Position numbers and translations under genes: made by a program. A model generated the notes under the pieces. It ran no database searches, was not told where the DNA came from, and was given only the letters and a program-made list of their open reading frames with translations. This document shows positions 1 through 10,171 of a stretch of DNA of 64,000 nt, piece after piece. The number at the start of each line of letters is the position of its first letter. The stretch's first letter is position 1. Source of the DNA: Nemertoderma westbladi (taxonomy: Eukaryota > Xenacoelomorpha > Nemertodermatida > Nemertodermatidae); the NCBI GenBank assembly GCA_032718475.1, contig JAUCBJ010006989.1, forward strand, positions 1 to 64,000, in the 5' to 3' direction.

Positions 1-2
1 TA

Positions 3-892
3 TCATGGAAACGAGGTATATACCTCATGAGGCTATCCTTACACCAGAACCTTTTATTTAAGTAAGTAAACATTTTATAAGTTGACTATCTACATAAATC
101 AGTATTGGTGCTCCTAAATATCTAGTGTTATTAGGCCTACTTGCACTGTAGGCCTAATATCGTAACGTAATCTTTATAAATGTATTATTGTGAATTTTAA
201 AAGGTTTAATTATGTGTAAAAAACAATCAATCAATCAAACCATAATCAGCACAGTAAGCCTACGCATGGGTGGTACCTACGGTGCGCACTACAACGGCTG
301 AACGGCAGTACAGCAATACGGTGTACCGTGCCAATGACTGAATGATTAGCGGTAACTACTGAACTATCTAAACTATTATATTATTACCGGTACTAGGCTA
401 ATTAGGCCTAAACTATAATCACCGCAAGGGTTTCCGGGGCCATGTTTAGATTACATGATATGGCATGTCTGCAGTGTATGGTACCGGCTGACCTGTATTA
501 CAGCCTGACAGTACCGGTACAAATGGTACATGCAGATTGGCAGACAGCCCCTATGTTTTGCAAAATTTGTCAGAAAACCAGCTGATTTATCCTACAGTAA
601 TAATAATTTAACGCATGTTAATTTTGGATAAATAAATATATTATAACTACAATAACAGTTACACTGATGCTGCACGAAGGCCCCACGCAAATTCTACTTG
701 GAAAATTTTCAAACTTTTGCCAAACAACATGTGTACCAAGTTTGGATAGATTTCATCAAGGATTGGCCGAGTTATTAACGTTTAAAATAAAATACTGAAA
801 AAAAACGCGACAGAACGACAGAACGACAGAACGACAGGTTGATTAATGGTACCACTACGCTAAGGCTCTCTCACTTCGTGGCTCGCCCCACA
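3..892. repeat. 0.89-kb direct repeat, copy 1
   Basis: The block from TCATGGAAACGAGG to CTCGCCCCACA recurs almost unchanged at 2094-2986. I saw only a few differences, for example G/A near 65, C/T near 134 and one extra TTA in the second copy. The first 240 bases end in an AATCAATCAATCAAAC run after an AT-rich stretch, which looks like the 3' tail of a plus-strand LINE. The end carries three CGACAGAA-type units followed by the block ending GGCTCGCCCCACA. The window starts only 2 bases before the repeat, so its true left edge is uncertain. Confidence 0.9.
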
Positions 893-1126
893 TAATAATA
901 CCTATAATTAGCATTGTGGTAAGCATTGGTTACCATGGTTACTCTTACCAGAGTCTGTATGGGAGCAGGAAGCTATACCGCAGCTAAGTTGTCTGAAACT
1001 GATTCCAAGAAAACAAATGATAAATATTATTGGAAAAAGTCCAGAGTAATATAATGTTATGTTATAATATGGTCTCTTTATTTCACTGCTATATATTCTC
1101 AAGTTCTTACTGTTTTCCTTCGTTCT

Positions 1127-1136
1127 GTGACGTCAC
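1127..1136. promoter_or_regulatory. Full CRE palindrome GTGACGTCAC
   Basis: The sequence TGACGTCA is the consensus CREB/ATF binding site and here is extended to a 10-base palindrome. It lies about 160 bases before the ATG of the open frame at 1293, at the edge of the CpG-rich island, a plausible proximal promoter position. A single 8-base match can occur by chance in 64 kb, and a second copy occurs near 48704. Confidence 0.35.
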
Positions 1137-1292
1137 TATAACTCACCTGAAAGGCACTACTACAGCCAACTGAGAGTCGTCCCTGAGACAGCCGTCCAAG
1201 GCCGTAACTAAATCGCCGAAAAGGGGTCTACATTCCCGTTCAGCCGACCAGCACCAGAGACAACTATTTTATTATTTTACCAATTATTTAAT

Positions 1293-1636
1293 ATGTTTGA
1301 TAGAATTGAACAACACCGCCCAACACAACCAACTCTCTATCCGCCTCGAGCATCGAGAATACGAGAAACTCGATCGAAATACCTGCTTATCCCAGTAGTA
1401 TCCGTCCGTAGTCAGAGTCACCGGACCGCTGCGGTTTACTCCCGTAGAACAGTAGAATTCCCGCAGCTTCCGACCCAATTCGACAACGAATTCGCTTCAC
1501 ACTTTCGCGTCACAGAGAACGTAATCCAGTGCGATAACGTCTGCCCAACGTTCAACCATTTCCCCCAGGCGATCCCAGGATCCGGGCCGCCGCTAAACCC
1601 AGATCGCAATCCTCGTCGATTCGTCCAGTCGTCGAC
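1293..1636 (+). CDS. Possible first coding exon, no recognised domain
   Basis: An ATG at 1293 opens a frame of 115 codons rich in Pro, Arg, Ser and Thr, in a CpG-rich stretch behind a CRE site. The frame would stop at 1638-1640, but the same bases form a strong splice donor (AC|GTAAGT at 1636/1637), so this may be an exon rather than a complete protein. I recognise no family and no downstream exon is apparent before the second repeat copy. It could equally be non-coding DNA in a CpG-rich island, where random frames are longer. Confidence 0.2.
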
Positions 1637-2093
1637 GTAAGTCAGTAAGTGGGACTCTTCCCACCGCACTCCAAGGTGGGTGACCGGAGTGAGGCATGAT
1701 GAACTTGGCAGTGGCCCGCATTACGATCTGACCGACCGCCGTATTCCCAGTGTCTGAGTGTAGTAAATACCCAAATAGAATCGTACTGACAAACAAGCAA
1801 TTCCGTAGTATTCCCCCGTTAATCACCTCTTGAAGCAACTCGGCTGCTCGGGTCCAGATACATCGGACTGCAGGACTGTCGGGAGCGTTTCAGACATCAG
1901 ACAGTAATGGAGCGGCATTTGCGAATATTTCCAATGGTTTTATAATAAATAAGGGGATTCAACAGTTCAATGCTAAAACAAATGGATTATTCCTAACCCC
2001 ACCCCAATACAGCAATATACCTAACAGTAATAGCTTAGGTACCACAGTCTGACTAGCTTTAAATATTAGAGTATGAAAATTATTATAGGACCC

Positions 2094-2986
2094 TCATGGA
2101 AACGAGGTATATACCTCATGAGGCTATCCTTACACCAGAACCTTTTATTTAAGTAAATAAACATTTTATAAGTTGACTATCTACATAAATCAGTATTGGT
2201 GCTCCTAAATATCTAGTGTTATTAGGCCTACTTGTACTGTAGGCCTAATATCGTAACGTAATCTTTATAAATGTATTATTGTGAATTTTAAAAGGTTTAA
2301 TTATGTGTAAAAAACAATCAATCAATCAAACCATAATCAGCACAGTAAGCCTACGCATGGGTGGTACCTACGGTGCGCACTACAACGGCTGAACGGCAGT
2401 ACAGCAATACGGTGTACCGTGCCAATGACTGAATGATTAGCGGTAACTACTGAACTATCTAAACTATTATATTATTATTACCGGTACTAGGCTAATTAGG
2501 CCTAAACTATAATCACCGCAAGGGTTTCCGGGGCCATGTTTAGATTACATGATATGGCATGTCTGCAGTGTATGGTACCGGCTGACCTGTATTACAGCCT
2601 GACAGTACCGGTACAAATGGTACATGCAGATTGGCAGACAGCCCCTATGTTTTGCAAAATTTGTCAGAAAACCAGCTGATTTATCCTACAGTAATAATAA
2701 TTTAACGCATGTTAATTTTGGATAAATAAATATATTATAACTACAATAACAGTTACACTGATGCTGCACGAAGGCCCCACGCAAATTCTACTTGGAAAAT
2801 TTTCAAACTTTTGCCAAACAACATGTGTACCAAGTTTGGATAGATTTCATCAAGGATTGGCCGAGTTATTAACGTTTAAAATAAAATACTGAAAAAAAAC
2901 GCGACAGAACGACAGAACGACAGAACGACAGGTTGATTAATGGTACCACTACGCTAAGGCTCTCTCACTTCGTGGCTCGCCCCACA
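2094..2986. repeat. 0.89-kb direct repeat, copy 2
   Basis: Near-identical partner of 3-892 in the same orientation, offset about 2.09 kb. It ends in three tandem copies of a 56-bp block, where copy 1 has a single one. The near-identity implies a recent duplication, gene conversion or a young LTR pair. I found no flanking target duplication and no primer-binding site after copy 1, so LTR status is not supported. Confidence 0.9.
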
Positions 2987-3098
2987 AGTTGATTAATGGT
3001 ACCACTACGCTAAGGCTCACTCACTTCGTGGCTCGCCCCACAGGTTGATTAATGGTACCACTACGCTAAGGCTCTCTCACTTCGTGGCTCGCCCCACA
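2932..3098. repeat. 56-bp tandem repeat, three units
   Basis: Three consecutive units begin GTTGATTAATGGTACC and end GGCTCGCCCCACA. Units 1 and 3 match and unit 2 has one visible change (CTCTCTCAC to CTCACTCAC). A single unit ends repeat copy 1 at 892, so the tandem expansion is specific to copy 2. A related ending (CGTGTCTCGCCCCACA) closes another dispersed element at 39142. Confidence 0.9.
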
Positions 3099-3388
3099 AG
3101 CACTCCAGCACTGTATACTTGCTTATTTATAGGCAGGGCGAACGGAGAGTACCCGGGACAACGACAAGCGACAAACAAGGAGCGAATATGGCAATTCGCC
3201 ATATCCCGATTCGCCGCGAATGTGTACCCGGAACACTGACGAGTTGGAGCGAATACGGTGTACAGCGAACGGGAAGTACCCCCCGGGGCCGGAACGACTA
3301 TGAGGATGTCCCAACTTTAATTGACCTGACTTTAATTTGAATATTTTTTTATATCAGTATATCCTACTTAAACCTTACATATTTGGCC

Positions 3389-3407
3389 GGGGGGGGGGGG
3401 GGGGGGG
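3389..3407. repeat. Poly-G tract (19)
   Basis: An uninterrupted run of 19 G followed by CAG and another G run. It is the first of at least eight homopolymer G or C tracts of 14 or more in this window; others are at 3929-3944, 4229-4243, 6776-6798, 8078-8092, 17595-17619, 36075-36092 and 44612-44625. Flanks 3099-3388 and 3408-3650 contain nothing else I recognise. Confidence 0.9.
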
Positions 3408-3517
3408 CAGGGGGGTCATTTTCGAATTTTTATGGTAATTCATCTATGGGTCAGGTTTGTTTGGAAAACCGAGATTTCGTGACTTTTCCTAAAATTTAAG
3501 GGTCATCCAAGATCTAA

Positions 3518-3853
<336 letters not shown>

Positions 3854-4179
3854 TAAAGTACTGTAGGCCCTACAAGAAAAACTTTGTTGAAATAATACAG
3901 AAGTGTATACAGAAGTGTAAACTAATAAGGGGGGGGGGGGGGGGTGGGGTGAGTGGTTGGAGAAGCATAACAGAAATTACAGTTCAGTATACTATTTCAA
4001 AATTTCAGTGCAACTATTGGATAATGTTATTTTTGGTCCAACTAGTCTAAAACCCATAACCTACCTACATAAGCAGACTGTCAAGACATATTATGTTTTG
4101 TGAAAATTGTCCATGGTTACGAAAATGGAATTGCAGAATATATAATAACTAGCTATAACTAATTGTTTACATCATAATT

Positions 4180-5068
4180 ATATCTCCCTTAATACAACAA
4201 CCATTTTTAGCAAATCGGAGCCCACCCACCCCCCCCCCCCCCCTAGTTTTTTTCAAATTTCTATCATATGCTACGAAATTTGGTTTGATGATAGTTCGAC
4301 AACTTTTATTACTGATGGCATGTCTAGATTTTTCAATTTTAAAATTATTTAGCTACAACAAGCCGTAAAAATACCTATTTAGCAATATTTAACCATCTCT
4401 GTTGGCTTTAATTTTCGTCTTTTTAATGTAATCTAGATTAGAACCACAGATTCCGATAATCTCAAAACCGTTTTCATTTTCACCAATAACTTCCGGAGAT
4501 ATGTTATCAAATATCAAAGGTAGGCCCCCCTATACATTTTAACACGTAAATCGATATATTTCTAGTTTTTTTTACTAAATTCGAGAAAATTAATTACGAA
4601 TAATGAAGAAATAAGATCCGAGAGTTTTAAAGCCCTGCTAAATAATAAATAATATTCTAGAATAAAGACAAAAAAACATTAGAATTATATTGAATTTATT
4701 TACGTCTCAAAATACCCACCTTAGAGTTTTGATAATATCTGTGGCAATTTTTGGTGCAATTTAATATTGTTTTCAGATTTGGAATCTGCAGATGAAGGCG
4801 GTTCTATTGATATCTAGATTGCATTCGAAAGACAAAAAATAAAGTGAACGGTAATGGTTAATATTGCTAGATAGCGATTTTTTTAACTTTTTTAAACAGG
4901 TTATTGTAGCAAATAATATTTAAATTGATAAATTCAGCCCTGCCAGCATTACGAAAATTTTTCGAACTATCTTCATACCAAATTATGTAGCATTTGATTG
5001 AAATTTGAAAAAAATAGGGGTGGGGGGACTCTGACTTGCTAAAAATGGTTGTTGTATTAAGGGAGATG
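4180..5068. mobile_element. Foldback MITE, family 1, upstream of the kinase
   Basis: Two arms of roughly 375 bp are inverted copies: 4183-4560 reads against 5066-4690. They share the terminal CTCCCTTAATACAAC, the CCATTTTTAGCAA block, a C/G tract, an AATTTGGTxTGATGATAGTTCGA block and a TAGCAATATT(T)AACCAT block. A spacer of about 130 bp separates them. No open frame fits a transposase. The right end lies only about 45 bp before the kinase start codon. A single related arm occurs at 8040-8315. Exact termini and target duplication could not be fixed by eye. Confidence 0.8.
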
Positions 5069-5112
5069 GTGTACTGTTTAGTGAATAATTATAGTGATGC
5101 AACGTTACTAAT

Positions 5113-6180
5113 ATGAAGTCCAAAGGTGATAGCATTTCCGTGGTGGATGCCCGGCTTTCTCTTAATTCTGTTGATCAATATATATTTGAAGCAAAGAACC
5201 GATTCAACTATGCATGGAAAGCTCCACAAGAGTCGAACGCCACAATCGATGAGTTTACCATTTCTAGAACGTTGGGAACCGGTGCATTTGGTAGGGTGCT
5301 ACTTGTCAGACACAACAAAACTAATACATATCACGCAATGAAGATTCTTAACAAAGTTCAAATTGTGGAAAGTAAGCAAGTGGAGCACACACTGACTGAA
5401 AAGCGCATTCTCGCTTGTACAAAATTCCCTTTTATAGTCTCACTGTCTTATCATTTTAAAGATAATATTTATTTGTACGTTGTCATGGAATTTGTAGCTG
5501 GGGGGGAATTGTTTTACCATCTTAGGAGAACCAAACGATTCCCTGAAGATCAAACTAAATTCTACGTAGCCCAAGTTATCCTCGCCTTCCAATTCTTGCA
5601 TTCGATGAATATACTTTATCGCGACTTGAAACCTGAGAATGTTTTGGTTGATAACCAGGGTTATATCAAGCTAGCGGATTTAGGTTTCGCGAAGCAAGTT
5701 ACGGGTCGAACTTATACAATGTGCGGAACACCTGAGTACATAGCGCCGGAGGTCGTCAAAAACGTCGGATACGGGAAATCGGTGGACTGGTGGGCCATCG
5801 GGATATTTATGTACGAATTGTTCCATGGAACACCTCCGTTTGTGGACGAAAACCAACTCGAATTATACCGATCAATATTATATGACGATGTAAAATTTAC
5901 TTCGAAGTTTTCGAAGGTGCTTAAACATTTGATCAGCCATATTTTGAAAAAGGAAATAAGTTCGCGTTATGGTTGTCTTCGGAGTGGCATTGAAGATATC
6001 AGGAACCACGAATGGTTCCGTTCTCTCAACTGGGTCGCTCTGTACCATCGGACATTAATTCCACCTCTTATTCCCAGTACAAAAGGTCCAGGAGATTCAT
6101 CAAATTTTGAGAAATACGAAGAGGTTGAGTTTGCTAAAGCCAATACGGACATATGTTCTAAGGAATTTGAAGATTTTTGA
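5113..6180 (+). CDS. cAMP-dependent protein kinase catalytic subunit-like Ser/Thr kinase
   Basis: An AGC-family kinase of 355 residues, close in length to PKA C-alpha (351). Visible motifs are the glycine loop GTGAFGRV at 55-62, the ATP lysine K77 in AMKIL, helix-C E91 in VEHTLTEKRIL, catalytic loop YRDLKPEN (D171), metal-binding D189, activation-loop T202 in TYTMCGTPEY, APE at 211-213, and the C-terminal tail ending in the AGC hydrophobic motif FEDF (352-355). By homology it phosphorylates Ser/Thr in basic contexts under regulatory-subunit control. Two features are odd. The metal-binding triad is DLG rather than DFG, and the N-terminus starts MKSKG without the Met-Gly myristoylation signal of C-alpha. 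The whole domain is in one exon, suggesting a retrocopy or intron loss. The catalytic residues are intact, so I treat it as a functional gene. Confidence 0.9.
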   Translation: MKSKGDSISVVDARLSLNSVDQYIFEAKNRFNYAWKAPQESNATIDEFTISRTLGTGAFGRVLLVRHNKTNTYHAMKILNKVQIVESKQVEHTLTEKRILACTKFPFIVSLSYHFKDNIYLYVVMEFVAGGELFYHLRRTKRFPEDQTKFYVAQVILAFQFLHSMNILYRDLKPENVLVDNQGYIKLADLGFAKQVTGRTYTMCGTPEYIAPEVVKNVGYGKSVDWWAIGIFMYELFHGTPPFVDENQLELYRSILYDDVKFTSKFSKVLKHLISHILKKEISSRYGCLRSGIEDIRNHEWFRSLNWVALYHRTLIPPLIPSTKGPGDSSNFEKYEEVEFAKANTDICSKEFEDF

Positions 6181-6689
6181 ATATTCAAAGTCAAATTTGG
6201 GGCAATTCCTACTCTAATGTTAACTGTCCGATTTTTGCAATGTTATAAGGTTGACCATATTGACATTATACTGCAACACGCTTGTTTAAAATCATTATCT
6301 AGTATTATAAATAGTATTATATCCACCACACAGTACATACATATGAAAGACCTTGTTTAGGGTGCACAGTTTAGGGAATTGTTAGAGTATTATGACGCGA
6401 AGCAGGTATGGAAGACCACAAATTGGAAAGTTGACTCATAAATACAGTACTAAGGAAAGTAGAATTTACTAACAAATCAATTTCCACTTTGTTTAAATTG
6501 CACTTTACAAGCCAGAGCTATCATCATAGTTTAGGGACGCTGATCACCTTGATTCTGTACTTCTACTTACATACCACGGCTATATGACAAGTCCTGTCCT
6601 TGCTGAGAGAGATTCTTGCCAATATAAACGTCAATCCTATCCATCTCCAGGAATATGGTGTCTTAAATCAATGACTTGAAACTGGAACC
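6181..6689. other. Kinase 3' flank, no further gene
   Basis: AT-rich sequence after the kinase stop codon. I see no convincing open frame, RNA gene or repeat, and no AATAAA close to the stop. Confidence 0.5.
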
Positions 6690-7110
6690 CCCACAAAATT
6701 TTCTGCCCAACTCTTCCCTCAAAATGTTCTACTAATCTTAATGGGATCTCAGGGAATTTGAAACAGATAGTTTCACCCCCCCCCCCCCCCCCCCCCCCTT
6801 CCTTAGTGGGTGAGCCATAATTTTTATCTTGCATTCAATCTTTAGCTACAAGCGTTTCAAAATGGTGTCTCCGCCGATATTGCACCAGTTACATACACCA
6901 TAGGTATTATTTATTATTATATAGATGGTGATTCGTTGACACCGAATAAAAGCCGGCCGTGCAAGGATTCCAAATATGTAACACAATTTGAATTTCGTTG
7001 ATAAATATCAGAGATATAGTCTTTCAAATGTTGAAAGGTTTTACGTTTGCGCGAGGCTATTTCATTATATTTAATTAATACATATATTTATGAATATATA
7101 GGTAACTGTA
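6690..7110. mobile_element. Single diverged arm of palindromic MITE family 2
   Basis: The segment matches one arm of the palindromic element at 16755-17654: CTAATCTTAATG, a GAAACAGATAGTTTCA block, the GGTGAGCCA(T/G)AATTTTTAT and TTTAGCTACAAGCGTTT blocks, GGATTCCAAATATGTAACAC and GCGAGGCTATTT. A 23-base C tract (6776-6798) interrupts it. The opposite arm is absent. The remaining interval 7111-8039 is AT-rich and shows nothing I recognise. Confidence 0.75.
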
Positions 7111-8039
7111 TTAAACTGTATTAATAATAGGCGAGCAATCTAGCATAAAACAAAAAAGTAATTCGCAATCAATACGAACCACATTTTTGGGATTCTATAT
7201 TACCATGTTAATCACCAAAAAAGTCTATAACATTTTTTTGCGGAACAGATAATATATTCAATGAAATTCTACATACTTTGCATAACACAAGCCAAACAAA
7301 AGGAACAGTAGGAAAGAGTAGGTAGAAAATTAGTAATTTATTGCACAATATCCCGCAATTCAATGGAGAATAAATACAATTTACGCCGGCCTGTTACACG
7401 TAAATTGCTATATCTCGGTAAATATAAGTCGCATCGAATTTTTAAATATACCAAAAACTCCACGATATATTAAGGTAACTGATGTAAAAAGATTATACAA
7501 TTCCACTCCAAGGAAATTTCATAATTTCCAATAATTTTAGCAAAGATTTTTCACATAATAAAATTGTGATTGCTCTATTGATTTTAGGTGTAATGTATTT
7601 ATTTGTTTTTGTTTAAAAACTACAATAGTTCATAATATAACAAATCATTTTCTGTGGATAAGTGTATTTGAGGTCAACAAATCCGATGGGTGAGGTTACA
7701 TCCACCCGTTCAGTAGAAAAGTTGTGTAAATAAGCTCCCTGTATTGTACCAGCAAAATTGATATATTAAAATTTGTTAAATGATTAGACAAATTTCTGTT
7801 GCTCACTACTTGCTGCTGGAAACTAAATGGTAACTATATAGAAGTCCATACTTCAGTCAATCGATAGTCATTAGAGTAAAGATTGTCTGTACCAAATTTG
7901 GAGAAATTCCCACCAATTGTTGCTATGTAAAATCCCTGTTGCTAAGGAAAGAAGCATCCAATTGCAAGCGATCCGCATAATTTATTTTTATAGACTTTTT
8001 CTAGATATTAGCAAGGAAATGTAGAATCAAAAAAATTGA

Positions 8040-8315
8040 TTTGTATGAATTGCGAGTTAGTTTTGGGATTCCCCCCACCCCCCCCCCCCCCCATTTTTTC
8101 GCTAGTTGGATTGAACAATAATACGCTATCTTCCTTAATACTGTTAATCGGTGGCTCCCCCCCCCCCTAATTTTTTCAAAATCCAATCAAATCCTACGAA
8201 ATTTGGTATGAAGATAGATCGACAACTTTTCATACTGCATGCAGGTCCGGATTTTCACTTTTTGAGTTATTTCTATACAAAAAGCCGTTAAAAATGACTA
8301 TTTAGCAATATTGAA
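8040..8315. mobile_element. Single diverged arm of foldback MITE family 1
   Basis: Shares with the arms of the 4180-5068 element a C tract, the AATCCTACGAAATTTGGTAT block, AAGATAGATCGACAACTTTT, an AAAAGCCGTTAAAAATG block and TAGCAATATTGAA. It has C tracts at 8078-8092 and 8157-8167. Only one orientation is present, so it is a solo arm or a decayed copy. Confidence 0.7.
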
Positions 8316-8324
8316 TGGTAGAAT

Positions 8325-8800
8325 CTTTTAGGCTCATTAACATAAGGAATGCCTGTTCACCACCATGGGTGATCTTCCACAGTAAACCCTTCCACCTCAT
8401 TCAAGGTTCGATTATTTGGGGCAGCAGTAAAACCAGGTCTCTTATATGGGAGTACATACTTGGCTCTATCTGCCTAGTACACAAAATCTCTGGATAGCAC
8501 TTATACAAGAATGCTACCCCGGGTTCATTGTGTCAAGTACAATAAACACATCTCCAATAAGACTCTTATACAAAATCGAAGGTGTTTCATTAGTTTCCGA
8601 AAGATTGACACTTGGAAGGAGCCGCCTCTGATTTCCAGGACATTGCTTTCGCCTTGAGGACCAGCCAGTGGAGTGAATAAGCATGGTGGACAGACCATGA
8701 CATCCTTGAAACGCATCTTAAAGGACACTGGCCTTGAAGATGCGGTTGATCTAGCAATAGTCGTGGATGATAGGGAGTTGTGCCGGGGAAATTTGTAATT
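8325..8800 (+). mobile_element. LINE-A fragment, C-terminal region of the reverse-transcriptase ORF
   Basis: A decayed copy of the LINE that is better preserved at 35405-35935 and 41500-42795. Recognisable stretches include GGCAGCAGTAAAACCAG, ATATGGGAGTACATACTTGG (matching the LYGSPCWALT region), CTACCCCGGGTTCATTG, GGACATTGCTTTCGCC (GHCFR) and the ILKDTGLEDA coding block. Many frameshifts and stops break the frame, and the 3' end is lost at about 8800. Confidence 0.75.
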
Positions 8801-9656
8801 TATAATAATTTGTAATAATAATTACAATATCTTTACATTCGAAGTTTCTGATGAAATAGGATATATATGAAATACACATAATGACGTAAATTAGATGTCG
8901 ACATATGTGAAGAAAATTACTACAGTTGCTTAGCATTGCATATACGTCACGCAATGCACAAATAATCATGTGGTCAAATTTACGATCGCCCCCATATGGC
9001 GATTCATTGATAAGGACCGGTAGCTCATCGTGGTTCCTTCCTATCTCATGTATTATAGATACGGTACAGTTTACGATCTACAGCATAGTTACTTTTCTTG
9101 ATATTCCAACGGGAATTGAATTTCATAGTGGGATTCATTCATTAGGAATACTTTATGAGCAGCGGGAAAGGGTGACTGTCTTCCCACTCCTTATAAGGAG
9201 TGTCTAAAAGGATGCACGCATCTTGCGAATGAATATAATGGAGGCTGGTGGACAAAGGAGTGGGCTCAAACATTTTATGGCGATATTGTAACTTCCCATC
9301 CCAAAATTACCCCAACTTAAGGATATCATCAGAACAAATATAATTAAGATACTCAAAAAATCGCGTACCACCTAAAATCACAATTACAACTTTATCGGAA
9401 GTCTCACGGGATGGAAATGTAACAGAACGATCCAACTGCATCAGCTTCGTAAAACTGCAAATATAGAAAGTCAAAGAAACTCAACACAAGAGCGCCGCTG
9501 GTCCACAGGCCGAATCTCATTAGACTCGAGACTACTACTACTACTACTACGTTCGGCATGCTGCATTGCAGCTGCATTCATTCATTTTTGCATCTCCCCT
9601 GCGCAAGGATGACATGCAAAATCGTGAAGCGTTCACCGTTAACTCATTCTTAAAAA
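8801..9656. other. Unassigned AT-rich spacer
   Basis: There is no gene or RNA I can support. A (CTA)7 microsatellite lies at about 9532-9551. The 93-codon frame at 8926-9207 has no recognisable features and sits in low-complexity sequence. Confidence 0.4.
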
Positions 9657-9755
9657 TGCACGGGTTAGTGTAGCTAATGAACCAAATCCCGGCGAAACAC
9701 ATAAGCAAAAATGTAACCAATGTGATAATTTTACTTACAGTATTTAAACATGTTG
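9657..9755 (+). repeat. Hammerhead-bearing repeat, 5'-truncated copy 1
   Basis: About 98 bases match 11433-11534 in the same orientation, from TGCACGGGTTAGTGTA through CAAATCCCGGCGAAAC to TTTACTTACAGTATTT. This copy has G at the position next to the core (helix I base 2.1), which would pair with C1.1 of the other copy. Its core is damaged (CTAATGA instead of CTGATGA) and its first helix II base is A. Homology starts one base past the predicted ribozyme cleavage point, so the 5' strand of helix III is missing. Confidence 0.85.
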
Positions 9756-10171
9756 TTTCTCTATTTCCAATTAATTTTACTTGCTTGATATTGATTGGTC
9801 TGTCAAAAACATAATTCGTTCAACTCAAAATTACATTTAAGAGACCGGATCATGCTAAACATGGTTGTTTAAAATGCCTTCCTATTATTTTATTTTTATT
9901 ATAATTAGCAACCATGCACTAGACAATTTATCCCATATAGTGTTGCTATGGAAATGATTGTTTATTATTATTATTATTATTATTAGCTGACGTCGTACAT
10001 GAGACAATAGAATTAATTGCACAGTACAAAATACTTAGGAATAATTAAGTACTTAGGTAATGATTAAATTTAAAGCACAAATAAGATATTAATGGTGAAT
10101 ATATGAATATAACAACGAAATTATAAGTACAATATAACAATACTATAATATGATAAAATCGAATATCAGTA
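9756..10171. other. AT-rich spacer with (TTA)n microsatellite
   Basis: Spacer between the truncated ribozyme repeat and LINE-B. A (TTA)n run of about eight units lies at 9962-9985. The part from about 10000 onward may be the AT-rich 3' untranslated end of LINE-B. Confidence 0.4.

Larger units (their letters stand above)
893..2093. other. CpG-rich core between the two direct repeats
   Basis: This 1.2-kb segment lies between the two 0.89-kb repeats. From about 1130 to 1900 it is clearly richer in G+C and CpG than the surrounding AT-rich DNA. It holds a perfect CRE palindrome and a 115-codon open frame (separate entries). There is no reverse transcriptase, protease or integrase motif in any frame, so if the flanks are LTRs the element is non-autonomous. 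The outer parts (893-1125 and 1900-2093) are AT-rich with no recognised content. Confidence 0.6.

Noticed and set aside
3-2986. Classical LTR retrotransposon with 0.89-kb LTRs
   Set aside because: No target duplication, primer-binding site or polypurine tract is visible and the core has no retroviral-type protein. Left as an unexplained direct repeat.
5113-6180. Kinase as an inactive pseudokinase because of DLG
   Set aside because: The metal-binding Asp, catalytic Asp, ATP lysine and helix-C Glu are all present, and DLG is found in active kinases of other families.
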